Shown here: positions 26,369 through 33,037 of the stretch, piece after piece | Position numbering within the stretch: the first letter of the stretch is position 1 | Layout of the letters: the number at the start of each line of letters is the position of its first letter | Notes under the pieces: generated by a model | Told to the model about the DNA's origin: nothing | Database searches by the model: none | Seen by the model: the letters and a program-made list of their open reading frames with translations, nothing else | Made by a program: the position numbers and the translations under genes | Assembly: GCA_046732255.1 (NCBI GenBank) | Contig: JBKPMR010000016.1 | Location: 1-64,000, forward strand | Length of the DNA: 64,000 nt | Reading direction: 5' to 3' | From: DATBLE01 sp046732255 | Lineage (GTDB): Bacteria > Actinomycetota > Thermoleophilia > Gaiellales > Gaiellaceae

Positions 26369-27537
26369 TCCTCGAGCAGGCGTTTCGCGAGGAATGGGGA
26401 CGCGTCCTCGCCGCCCTGATCGGCTTCCTCGGCGACTTCGACCTCGCCGAGGAAGCCGCCCAGGAGGCGTTCGCGATCGCCGCCGCCCGCTGGCCGCGCG
26501 AAGGAACGCCGGACAACCCGCGCGCCTGGCTCGTGACCACCGGCCGGAACCGTGCGATCGACCGCGTCAGACGGGAGCGGACGCTGGCCTCGAAGCTGCC
26601 TCTCCTCAAGTTCCCGGAGGCGGTGGAGGACGAGATGGACGAGACGGCGATTCGCGACGAGCGGCTGGAGCTGATCTTCACCTGCTGCCACCCTGCGCTC
26701 GCCCTCGACGCGCAGGTCGCGCTGACGCTCCGGACGCTCGGCGGGCTGACCGCGGAGGAGATCGCCCGCGCCTTCCTCGTCCCGGGGGAGACGATGGCCA
26801 AGCGGCTCGTCCGCGCGAAGCGGAAGATCAAGGACGCAGGCATCCCGTTCCGGGTGCCGCCGCCGCACCTGCTGCCCGACCGGCTCGCGGCCGTGCTCGC
26901 GGTCGTCTACCTGATCTTCAACGAGGGCTACGGCGGCCGCGGCGACCTCGCAGCGGAGGCGATCCGCCTCGGACGCTCGCTCGGCGGGCTGATGCCGGAC
27001 GAGCCGGAGGTTCAGGGGCTCCTCGCGCTGATGCTGCTCAACGACGCCCGCCGCGACGCCCGTTTCGCCGACGGGACGATCGTGCTGCTGCGCGACCAGG
27101 ACCGCTCGCTGTGGGATGCCGGCCAGATCGCCGAGGGCCGCGCCGTGCTCGAACGAGCGCTCGCGCTCGGCGGCCGCGGGCCGCACGTGGTGCAGGCGGC
27201 GATCGCCGCTCTCCATGTGGACGACCCACCGGACTGGCCGAGGCTCGCAGAGCTCTACGGCGAGCTCGCCGCCCTCACCGGCTCCCCGGTGGTGGAGCTG
27301 AGCCGGGCTGCAGCGCTCGCCGAGGCAGGTGAGCCGGAGGCGGCGCTCGCGCTCGCGGACGCCCTCGAGCTCGACCGCTACCACTACCTCCATGCGACGC
27401 GGGCCGAGCTGCTCCGCCGACTCGATCGCGTCGACGAAGCCGTGGCGGCGTACCGCCGCGCCCTCGAGCTCGTCCATTCCGACGCCGAACGGCGTTTCCT
27501 CGAGCAGCGGCTGGCGGAGCTGCGCGAACGGCAGTGA
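26365..27537 (+). CDS. ECF42-type sigma factor with C-terminal TPR-like extension
   Basis: About 390 residues. Region 2 is at about 10-75 (GDFDLAEEAAQEAFAIAAARW, NPRAWLVTTGRNRAIDRVRR) and region 4 at about 105-155 (LTAEEIARAFLVPGETMAKR). The conserved DUF6596 segment is LAVVYLIFNEGYGGRG. C-terminal TPR-like helices (DEPEVQGLLALMLLNDARR, RGPHVVQAAIAALH) are reported to be needed for ECF42 activity. No ATG, GTG or TTG precedes the conserved sequence; CTG 26365, overlapping the DGPF stop (CTGA), is the likely start. No anti-sigma gene is adjacent, typical of this group. Confidence 0.88.
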   Translation: MILEQAFREEWGRVLAALIGFLGDFDLAEEAAQEAFAIAAARWPREGTPDNPRAWLVTTGRNRAIDRVRRERTLASKLPLLKFPEAVEDEMDETAIRDERLELIFTCCHPALALDAQVALTLRTLGGLTAEEIARAFLVPGETMAKRLVRAKRKIKDAGIPFRVPPPHLLPDRLAAVLAVVYLIFNEGYGGRGDLAAEAIRLGRSLGGLMPDEPEVQGLLALMLLNDARRDARFADGTIVLLRDQDRSLWDAGQIAEGRAVLERALALGGRGPHVVQAAIAALHVDDPPDWPRLAELYGELAALTGSPVVELSRAAALAEAGEPEAALALADALELDRYHYLHATRAELLRRLDRVDEAVAAYRRALELVHSDAERRFLEQRLAELRERQ

Positions 27538-27564
27538 CAGGCTTAAGCATGTCACTGCCGTTCG
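27525..27564. terminator. strong bidirectional terminator hairpin, 15-bp stem
   Basis: Perfect 15-base arms (27525-27539 and 27550-27564) flank a ten-base loop that itself holds the palindrome GCTTAAGC. The left arm contains the last codons and the TGA of the sigma gene; the right arm reaches within ten bases of the stop of the convergent efflux gene. The design suits termination from both sides. Confidence 0.7.
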
Positions 27565-27574
27565 ACTGCGCGCC

Positions 27575-29041
27575 CTAGGCCGCTTCCTCGAAGGTCGGAG
27601 TGACCCCGACCACGGGCTCCTCGGCCGCCTGTGGCTCGGGCCGCCGCTGGCGGCCGATGGTGAGTACCGCGATCACGGCGCCGGAGAGCAGCAGCGCGGC
27701 ACCGACCTGCAATGCACGGTGGTAGCCCTCGACGAACTGTGTGTCGTAGAGCGCACTCGTCGGAGCGACCGAGATGCTTCCGGCGACCAGCGTGCCCATG
27801 ATCGCGATCCCGAGCGAGCCGCCGACCTGGCGCATGCTGTTGATCACGGCCGAGCCGACGCCGGCCTTGTCGACCGGGACCGAGCTCATCGCGGCCGCAG
27901 TCGTCGGCGCCATCGTGATCGCCATCCCGAACCCGCCGACGAGCAGGCCCGGAAGGATGTTCCAGAAGGTCGAGTGCTCGTCGAGCGTCCCGAACAGGAG
28001 CAGCGAGACGGTGAGCAGCGTCATCCCCGCCCCCATCGGCCAGCGCGGCCCGATCCGGTCGGAGATCTTCCCGGCCATGGGTGCGACCAGGATGATCAGC
28101 AGGGTCATCGGTAGGAACGTCGCTCCGGTCTTGATCGCGCTGTAGCCGAGCACGTTCTGGAGGAAGAGCGAGTTGAAGAAGAAGATCCCGAACATCGCGA
28201 GGCCGACCAGGCCCATCACGGTGTTCGCCCCGACGAACGTGGCGTGGCGGAACAGGGACAGGTCGAGCATCGGCACCCGTCCGCGCAGCTCGATCAAGAC
28301 GAACGCCGTCAGCGACACCGCCGCGATCGCCAGCAGCCCGAGGACGCGCGCGGACCCCCACGCGTGCGTGTTGGTCTCGATCAGCCCATAGGTCAGGGCG
28401 AACAAACCGATCGCCGACGAGAGCAGGCCCGGAAGATCCAGCCGTTGCTCTCGCGAGGTGTCCTTCGTCTCGTCGATGAACACCCGTGCGGCGACGATCG
28501 CGAGTGCTCCGACCGGGATGTTGACGAAGAAGATCCAGCTCCAGCTGATCCGCTCCGTCAGCAGCCCGCCGACGAGCGGCCCGATCGCGAGCGCAAGCGC
28601 GGAGACGCCGGCCCAGATCCCGATCGCCGTCCCCCGCTGGCGCGGCGGGAAGGTCGCGGTGATGATCGAGAGCGTCGCCGGGTTCATCAGCGCGGCACCG
28701 ACGCCCTGCACCGTGCGCGCCGCGATCAGCGACGTGGCGCTGTCGGCGAGCCCGCACCACAGCGACGCGGCGGTGAAGATCACCAGCCCGGCGATGAAGA
28801 TCGTCCGCCTGCCGAGCAGGTCGGCCAGCTTCCCGCCGGTGAGGAGCAGGACGCCGAAGGTGAGCGCGTAGGCGTTCACGACCCACTCCAGCTCGGAGAC
28901 GGAGATGCCCAGGTCGCTGCGGATCGACGGCAGCGCCACGTTCACCACCGTGTTGTCGAGCATGATCATGAACAAGCCGAACGAGACCGCGACCAGCGTC
29001 CACCACTTGCGGTTTTCGTCCGTGAAGAGCCGTGCTCTCAT
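27575..29041 (-). CDS. DHA2-family MFS drug efflux transporter, copy 2
   Basis: 488 residues with about 14 transmembrane segments. Motifs: LDNTVVNVALPSIRSDLG (about 28-45), GGKLADLLGRRTIF (loop 2-3), GVSALALAIGPLVGGLLT (antiporter motif C) and a cytoplasmic Arg-rich C-tail. ATG 29041 overlaps the stop of a 58-residue reading frame (ATGA), with AGAGGGGG seven bases ahead, so it is translated in a coupled fashion. It lies downstream of a second DHA2 pump on the same strand and is probably under the MarR regulator at 30922. Confidence 0.9.
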   Translation of the reverse strand: MRARLFTDENRKWWTLVAVSFGLFMIMLDNTVVNVALPSIRSDLGISVSELEWVVNAYALTFGVLLLTGGKLADLLGRRTIFIAGLVIFTAASLWCGLADSATSLIAARTVQGVGAALMNPATLSIITATFPPRQRGTAIGIWAGVSALALAIGPLVGGLLTERISWSWIFFVNIPVGALAIVAARVFIDETKDTSREQRLDLPGLLSSAIGLFALTYGLIETNTHAWGSARVLGLLAIAAVSLTAFVLIELRGRVPMLDLSLFRHATFVGANTVMGLVGLAMFGIFFFNSLFLQNVLGYSAIKTGATFLPMTLLIILVAPMAGKISDRIGPRWPMGAGMTLLTVSLLLFGTLDEHSTFWNILPGLLVGGFGMAITMAPTTAAAMSSVPVDKAGVGSAVINSMRQVGGSLGIAIMGTLVAGSISVAPTSALYDTQFVEGYHRALQVGAALLLSGAVIAVLTIGRQRRPEPQAAEEPVVGVTPTFEEAA

Positions 29042-29214
29042 CGATAAACCCCCTCTGCGCCCGCCTGTTCCAGCCGCGCCAGCTTCGTGCGGACGCGGGC
29101 GATTGCATCGCTGTGTGCGTCGAGCTCGGCGGGCGAGGCGCCTTTCGCCTCGAGCAGCGCCCGGACGTACACCAGTCCCTTCAGGTGCAGGTTCAGATCC
29201 TCGCGCCGGCTCAT
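29038..29214 (-). CDS. 58-aa helical protein translationally coupled to efflux pump
   Basis: A short frame beginning MSRREDLNLHLKGLVYVRAL and ending RLEQAGAEGVYR. ATG 29214 has AAAGGA six bases upstream, and its TGA overlaps the pump's ATG as ATGA. The peptide is charged, probably two amphipathic helices, without a membrane segment. Codon use (G or C at most third positions) is that of a real gene here. I know no family; it may be a leader needed for pump translation or a small partner of the pump or of MarR. Confidence 0.65.
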   Translation of the reverse strand: MSRREDLNLHLKGLVYVRALLEAKGASPAELDAHSDAIARVRTKLARLEQAGAEGVYR

Positions 29215-29250
29215 GGGCGATCCTTTCGCCCATGAGCGGGGAGGGGTCCC

Positions 29251-29272
29251 AGGGGAACCGGGAGGTTCCCCT
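29251..29272. repeat. intergenic hairpin, 9-bp perfect stem
   Basis: Arms AGGGGAACC and GGTTCCCCT with a four-base loop lie between the two efflux genes, upstream of the 58-residue frame. No U-run follows. With the next hairpin it resembles a REP-like or mRNA-processing element. Confidence 0.5.
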
Positions 29273-29301
29273 GCTCAATCGGCCTCTGAAAGAAGGGGGC
29301 C

Positions 29302-29328
29302 CGTGGGGGAAACATGGTTTCCCCCACG
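29302..29328. repeat. intergenic hairpin, 12-bp perfect stem, 3-nt loop
   Basis: Arms CGTGGGGGAAAC and GTTTCCCCCACG with loop ATG stand 26 bases downstream (minus strand) of the end of the first efflux gene. The GGGGAA/TTCCCC core is shared with the neighbouring hairpin at 29251. It may terminate, stabilise the upstream mRNA 3' end, or be a REP-like repeat. Confidence 0.55.
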
Positions 29329-29353
29329 AGAGCGAGCTGAAAGCGAGCGACGC

Positions 29354-30847
29354 TCATGCCGCCTCCAGCTCGAGCTCGCCATCGCGAACCTGCTCGACCT
29401 CGGGCTCGCGCGGCTTCGACTCGAGCATGACCGCCGCCAGCAGCGCACCCAGCGCGGCCAGCGCGGCGAGGACGTAGAACGCCATCTGGAAGCCGTGCGT
29501 GAGCGCGGCTCCGCTGAACGCGGTCGTGCCCGCGTGGTTGTCGACGTAGTGCGTGGTGAACGTGGTTGCGACCGTCGTGGCGACTGCGACGCCGATCGCG
29601 CCGCCGATCTGCTGGGTCGTGTTGATCAGACCGGACGCGATGCCGGCATCGGCCTGACGGACTCCGGTCAGAGCGCCGATCGACATCGGGACGAACGCGA
29701 GTGCAAGGCCGAGGCCGCTGATCATGAACGCCGGGAACAGATCGGTGAAGTAGTTGCCGTGCACCGGCAGCCGTGCGAACAGAACGAGCGCCACCGTCGA
29801 CAGCGCGAGCCCGGCGGGCAGGATCCGACGGATGCCGACGCGGGTGACCAGCGCCTGCGCGACCGCCGAGAAGACGATGATCGTGAGCGTCAGTCCGATG
29901 TACGCAACGCCGGTCTTCAGCGCCGAGTAGTGCAGCACCTCCTGCATGTAGAGCGTGAGCAGGAAGAACTGCGCGAAGATCGCGCCGCCCATCAGCAGGC
30001 CGCTGACGTTCGAGGCGGTCAGGGTGCGGTTCCCGAAGATGCGCAGCGGCAGCAGCGGCGCCTTCGAGCGCAGCTCGATCAGGAAGAAGGCACCGATCAG
30101 CGCCGCCGAGCCGACCAGGAGACCGATCGTGGTCGCGGTCGCCCAGCCGTGCTGGGTCGCCCGCGTCAAGGCGTAGACCAGGAGCATCAACCCGGCCGTG
30201 ATCGAGGCCGCACCGCCGAAGTCGAACTTGCGATGGCCGAGATCTGCGCGGCTCTCGCGCAGCAGGACCGGGCTGAGCGCGATCACCGCGATGCCGACCG
30301 GCACGTTGATGAAGAAGATCCAGCTCCAGCTGAGGGCACTCGTCAGCGCTCCGCCGAGCAGCACGCCGGCGGCTCCGCCGCTTCCGGACGCGGCACCCCA
30401 GATACCGAGCGCGAGGTTGCGTTCGCGGCCCTCACGGAATGTGGTCGTGAGGATCGAGAGGGCGGCAGGCGACAGCAGCGCGGCGCCGAGCCCCTGGAGG
30501 GAGCGGAATGCGATCAGCGAGCCCTCCGACCATGCGAGGCCGTTGAGCAGCGAGAAGACCGTGAAGATCACCAAGCCCGCGATGAAGACGCGCCGGCGCC
30601 CGAGCAGGTCGGACAGTCTCCCGCCGAGCAGTAGGACGCCGCCGAAGAAGATCGCGTAGGCGGTGATCACCCACTGGAGGCTCTCCTGCGAGAAATCGAG
30701 GTCGGTGCGGATCGAAGGCAGAGCGACGTTCACGATCGCCACGTCGAGCACGACCATGAACTGCGCCACCACGATCAGGGCCAGAGCCCACCAGCGCCGC
30801 CGATCCTGTCCTCCGTCTGTGGCCTGTGCAACAATTTCGGTCACCAT
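29354..30847 (-). CDS. DHA2-family MFS drug efflux transporter, copy 3
   Basis: 497 residues, about 14 transmembrane segments: LDVAIVNVALPSIRTDLDF, the loop 2-3 motif GGRLSDLLGRRRVF, and the motif C region ASGSGGAAGVLLGGALT. It is closer in sequence to copy 1 (10288) than to copy 2, for example PVGIAVIALSPVLL and SGLINTTQQIGGAIGVA. ATG 30847 has GGGAGGG eight bases upstream. Divergent from the marR gene with a 74-base shared promoter region, so MarR control is likely. Exports toxic compounds; substrate not predictable. Confidence 0.9.
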   Translation of the reverse strand: MVTEIVAQATDGGQDRRRWWALALIVVAQFMVVLDVAIVNVALPSIRTDLDFSQESLQWVITAYAIFFGGVLLLGGRLSDLLGRRRVFIAGLVIFTVFSLLNGLAWSEGSLIAFRSLQGLGAALLSPAALSILTTTFREGRERNLALGIWGAASGSGGAAGVLLGGALTSALSWSWIFFINVPVGIAVIALSPVLLRESRADLGHRKFDFGGAASITAGLMLLVYALTRATQHGWATATTIGLLVGSAALIGAFFLIELRSKAPLLPLRIFGNRTLTASNVSGLLMGGAIFAQFFLLTLYMQEVLHYSALKTGVAYIGLTLTIIVFSAVAQALVTRVGIRRILPAGLALSTVALVLFARLPVHGNYFTDLFPAFMISGLGLALAFVPMSIGALTGVRQADAGIASGLINTTQQIGGAIGVAVATTVATTFTTHYVDNHAGTTAFSGAALTHGFQMAFYVLAALAALGALLAAVMLESKPREPEVEQVRDGELELEAA

Positions 30848-30886
30848 TCGTTTACCCTCCCGATCGTTGAGTTCTGCCACGATAAC

Positions 30887-30912
30887 ACAACCCAACGTTT
30901 GTGCGCTACACT
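30887..30912. promoter_or_regulatory. marR/efflux divergent control region: dyad plus -10-like box
   Basis: The dyad ACAA-N8-TTGT (30887-30902) is of MarR-operator size. Directly beside it TACACT (30907-30912) stands nine bases before the MarR ATG as a leaderless -10 element; the same hexamer followed by TA precedes the ArsR start at 8680. Binding at the dyad would block marR and probably the divergent pump. Inference from position and symmetry. Confidence 0.4.
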
Positions 30913-30921
30913 TATTCCGCG

Positions 30922-31452
30922 ATGACAGAAATGACGACTGAGACTCCCACCCGGCCGATCAATCGGATCGCGAAGGAGCAGCTGGCGAGCAACGGCTTCC
31001 TGCTCGCGCGGCTCGGTTTCGCGTTCAAGGGAAAGGCGATCGCGGCGTGCGAGGAGGCCGGATTCGAGCTGTACGACTACGGCGTGCTGGCGCTCCTCGC
31101 GGAGAGAGCCCGCCAGACGCAGTCGACGATCGCCGACTCGCTCACGGTCGATCCGAGCCGGCTGGTCGCACTCCTCGACTCGCTGGAGAAGCGGGGCCTG
31201 ATCGTTCGGCAGCGCGACACGCAAGACCGCCGTCGCCACCTGGTCAGCATCACGGCCGAGGGCAAGCGGGAGCTCGGTCGGCTACGCGGCCTGATCAAGC
31301 GGCTGGAAGAGGAGTTCTTCGCGCCGCTCGACGCGGCGAGCAGGAAAACCTTGCACGACCTGCTGCTCCATCTTGCGACCGAGACCGACCCACGCTGCGC
31401 GTTCGCCGCGGTCAATCCTCCGGCGGCGACAGAGCCGCCGCGCCCGGCCTAA
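30922..31452 (+). CDS. MarR-family transcriptional regulator
   Basis: 176 residues with the winged-helix MarR core: YDYGVLALLAERARQTQSTI, recognition helix DSLTVDPSRLVALLDSLEKRG, and wing RQRDTQDRRRHLVSITAEG with the conserved DxRxxxxxLT-like segment. ATG 30922 is preferred to GTG 30901 because of the -10-like TACACT nine bases upstream. Transcribed away from two DHA2 pumps, it is probably their ligand-relieved repressor. Confidence 0.9.
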   Translation: MTEMTTETPTRPINRIAKEQLASNGFLLARLGFAFKGKAIAACEEAGFELYDYGVLALLAERARQTQSTIADSLTVDPSRLVALLDSLEKRGLIVRQRDTQDRRRHLVSITAEGKRELGRLRGLIKRLEEEFFAPLDAASRKTLHDLLLHLATETDPRCAFAAVNPPAATEPPRPA

Positions 31453-31529
31453 ATCGCGTACTCATTTGTTTCGAACCGCCACGGTTGGGCATGCCCGGGC
31501 ACATGGGAAGGCAGCGAACAGCAGAGGCA

Positions 31530-31874
31530 ATGGACACCCGGGCGCCCGGTCCGCAGCTGGCCTTCGGTACCGGGGCGCGACCGCCCGAGGAGCCGCACGT
31601 GGTCGTACACGTCAACTTCGGCGTCTTCGCCGGCCGCGAGGCGACGCCGGCCGAGATCGACCGGCTGGCCGAGTGGCTGCTCGATCGCGTCCGTCACGTG
31701 ACGATCGTCTCGGAGAATCACCACGAGATCGACGCGCGTTCCGAAGCGGCCGTGCACCAGGTTCGGATCGAGGTCGACGAAGGTGAGCCCGAGGACCTGG
31801 AGCCGTGGCTCGTCGAGCGGGCCGAGCTCTGGGCCCGTGCGTGCATCGCCGAGCGAACGGCCGCGACCGCGTAG
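31530..31874 (+). CDS. hypothetical protein, 114 aa
   Basis: Not recognised. The peptide has EEPHVVVHVNFGVFAGREA, then PAEIDRLAEWLLDRV, VSENHHEIDARSEAAVHQVR and an acidic C-terminal part, suggesting an alternating strand/helix fold of ferredoxin type. ATG 31530 has AGAGG close upstream; ATGs at 31491 and 31503 are in frame. It ends five bases from the convergent STAS gene. No partner is evident. Confidence 0.55.
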   Translation: MDTRAPGPQLAFGTGARPPEEPHVVVHVNFGVFAGREATPAEIDRLAEWLLDRVRHVTIVSENHHEIDARSEAAVHQVRIEVDEGEPEDLEPWLVERAELWARACIAERTAATA

Positions 31875-31878
31875 CGGG

Positions 31879-32274
31879 TTACTCGACCGGAACCGGCGCA
31901 GGCGCGGCGAGCGCGTCTTCGAGCGTGTCGTAGATCGCGAACGCGCGGTCGAGGAGCGTGATCGAGAGGATCCGCCGGATGTTGAGGTCGGCGCAGACGA
32001 TCACGAGCTCGCCGCCGCCCAGCCGCAGGCGCTTGACCGCCCCGAGCAGCACGCCGAGCGTCGTCGAGTCGACGAACGTGGCGCCGCTCAGATCAACCAC
32101 AATCCGGTTCGGTCCCTCGGCCACCAGCCGCAGGAGCTCCGACTTGAGCTCGGGGGCGGTATAGAGGTCGACCTCGCCGGTCAGGCCGACGACGAAGGTC
32201 CCCTCGCCGAGCTCACGGGTGACGAGATCGAAATCGACCTCGTGCGGACCCTCGGTGCCGAACGACGCGGCCAC
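31879..32274 (-). CDS. STAS-domain anti-sigma factor antagonist, copy A
   Basis: 131 residues of the SpoIIAA/RsbV type: VVGLTGEVDLYTAPELKSEL, the phosphorylation loop DSTTLGVLLGA (Ser at the conserved site) and the C-terminal ITLLDRAFAIYDT. It would bind an RsbW-like kinase when unphosphorylated and free a sigma factor. GTG 32274 directly follows the stop of the small membrane protein gene. It closely resembles the STAS protein at 55403 (shared GAVKRLR, ITLLDR), so both may serve the sigma module at 51-57 kb. Confidence 0.9.
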   Translation of the reverse strand: MAASFGTEGPHEVDFDLVTRELGEGTFVVGLTGEVDLYTAPELKSELLRLVAEGPNRIVVDLSGATFVDSTTLGVLLGAVKRLRLGGGELVIVCADLNIRRILSITLLDRAFAIYDTLEDALAAPAPVPVE

Positions 32275-32490
32275 TCAGCGGATGATCACGTCACGCTCGT
32301 CGGCACGACGGGGGCCGCCGAAGCCGCCCCAGCTCGACCAGAACACGAGCGAGACCACGAAGCCGACGATTCCGATCACGAGCAGGATCACTCCCGCCGT
32401 GTGGACGTTGAAGCCCGACGTGCTGACGTCGACCGCCCAGATCAGAATTGCGCCCGCGGCGGCCAGAAGAAGTGAGACCGTGATGCCCAC
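32275..32490 (-). CDS. two-TM small membrane protein, DUF6458-like
   Basis: 71 residues: GITVSLLLAAAGAILIWAV forms helix 1, AGVILLVIGIVGFVVSLVFW helix 2, then a short charged tail. The pattern GxxxSLLLxAAGAIL...VDVSTSGFNVHTAG resembles the actinobacterial DUF6458 family. GTG 32490 is chosen as the start of the conserved part. It abuts the STAS gene (TGA directly followed by GTG), so the two are cotranscribed. Function unknown. Confidence 0.65.
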   Translation of the reverse strand: MGITVSLLLAAAGAILIWAVDVSTSGFNVHTAGVILLVIGIVGFVVSLVFWSSWGGFGGPRRADERDVIIR

Positions 32491-32619
32491 GGCGACCTGA
32501 GTACCCGACCGCAGGCCAGCCGAAACCGGCGCGGCGCCCCTCGTTCGGGGGTTTCGAGCCCGAACGGCCGGCGAGAAAGCTCCTGCAGTTGGACGCATTC
32601 CCGGCCCGGCGAACGGCGC

Positions 32620-32661
32620 GGCGAGCCCCGGTCTAGCGTTGGCGAGCCCCGGTCTAGCGGT
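32620..32661. repeat. 21-bp tandem duplication spanning a stop codon
   Basis: Two adjacent copies of 21 bases (32620-32640 and 32641-32661) share GGCGAGCCCCGGTCTAGCG and differ only at the last two positions. The second copy includes the TAG stop (32654-32656) of the minus-strand membrane protein gene; the first repeats it just downstream. It looks like a recent slippage duplication of the gene end. Confidence 0.7.
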
Positions 32662-32884
32662 TGGGATCGTCCGGACCGCCGGGCCCAAGGAGCTCCGGCC
32701 GCTCGAGCCGATAGCGAACGCGGTTGCGCGAGCGGCGCCAGAAGAGGGCCCAGAGCGCCCAACCGACGACCGCGATCGCGAGCACCGCGGTCACCGCGAC
32801 GATTCCGGCGCCGAGCGGTGCCAGCAGGATGCCGACGACGAGGAGTGCGGCGAGTGCGAGAGCGAGAAGGAGCATCGATCTCAC
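32654..32884 (-). CDS. small two-TM membrane protein
   Basis: 76 residues: MLLLALALAALLVVGILLA and IVAVTAVLAIAVVGWALWAL are membrane helices, followed by RRSRNRVRYRLERPELL and a Pro/Gly tail. Not recognised. ATG 32884. It lies upstream of the DUF6458-like gene on the same strand, separated by about 160 bases holding only the tandem repeat and GC-rich inverted sequences. Confidence 0.55.
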   Translation of the reverse strand: MRSMLLLALALAALLVVGILLAPLGAGIVAVTAVLAIAVVGWALWALFWRRSRNRVRYRLERPELLGPGGPDDPNR

Positions 32885-32933
32885 GATTCCCCAACCGCGC
32901 GGTGCGAAACCCGTACGGTCGCCCGGGACTAGG

Positions 32934-32957
32934 AGGGCGAGACTTCAGTCTCGCCCT
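32934..32957. repeat. 24-bp palindrome in divergent intergenic region
   Basis: Perfect 11-base arms AGGGCGAGACT and AGTCTCGCCCT with a two-base spacer lie between the divergent starts of the 76-residue membrane protein (32884) and the GH15 gene (33038). Position excludes a terminator for either; an operator or a REP-like repeat is possible. Confidence 0.5.
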
Positions 32958-33037
32958 TGCCTTCCGCGGCGCCGGGCGCAAGGCTCCTGCCGCCCCTGAG
33001 GTTCGAACGTCGCGCGCTGAGGCAACAACGGTGATCC

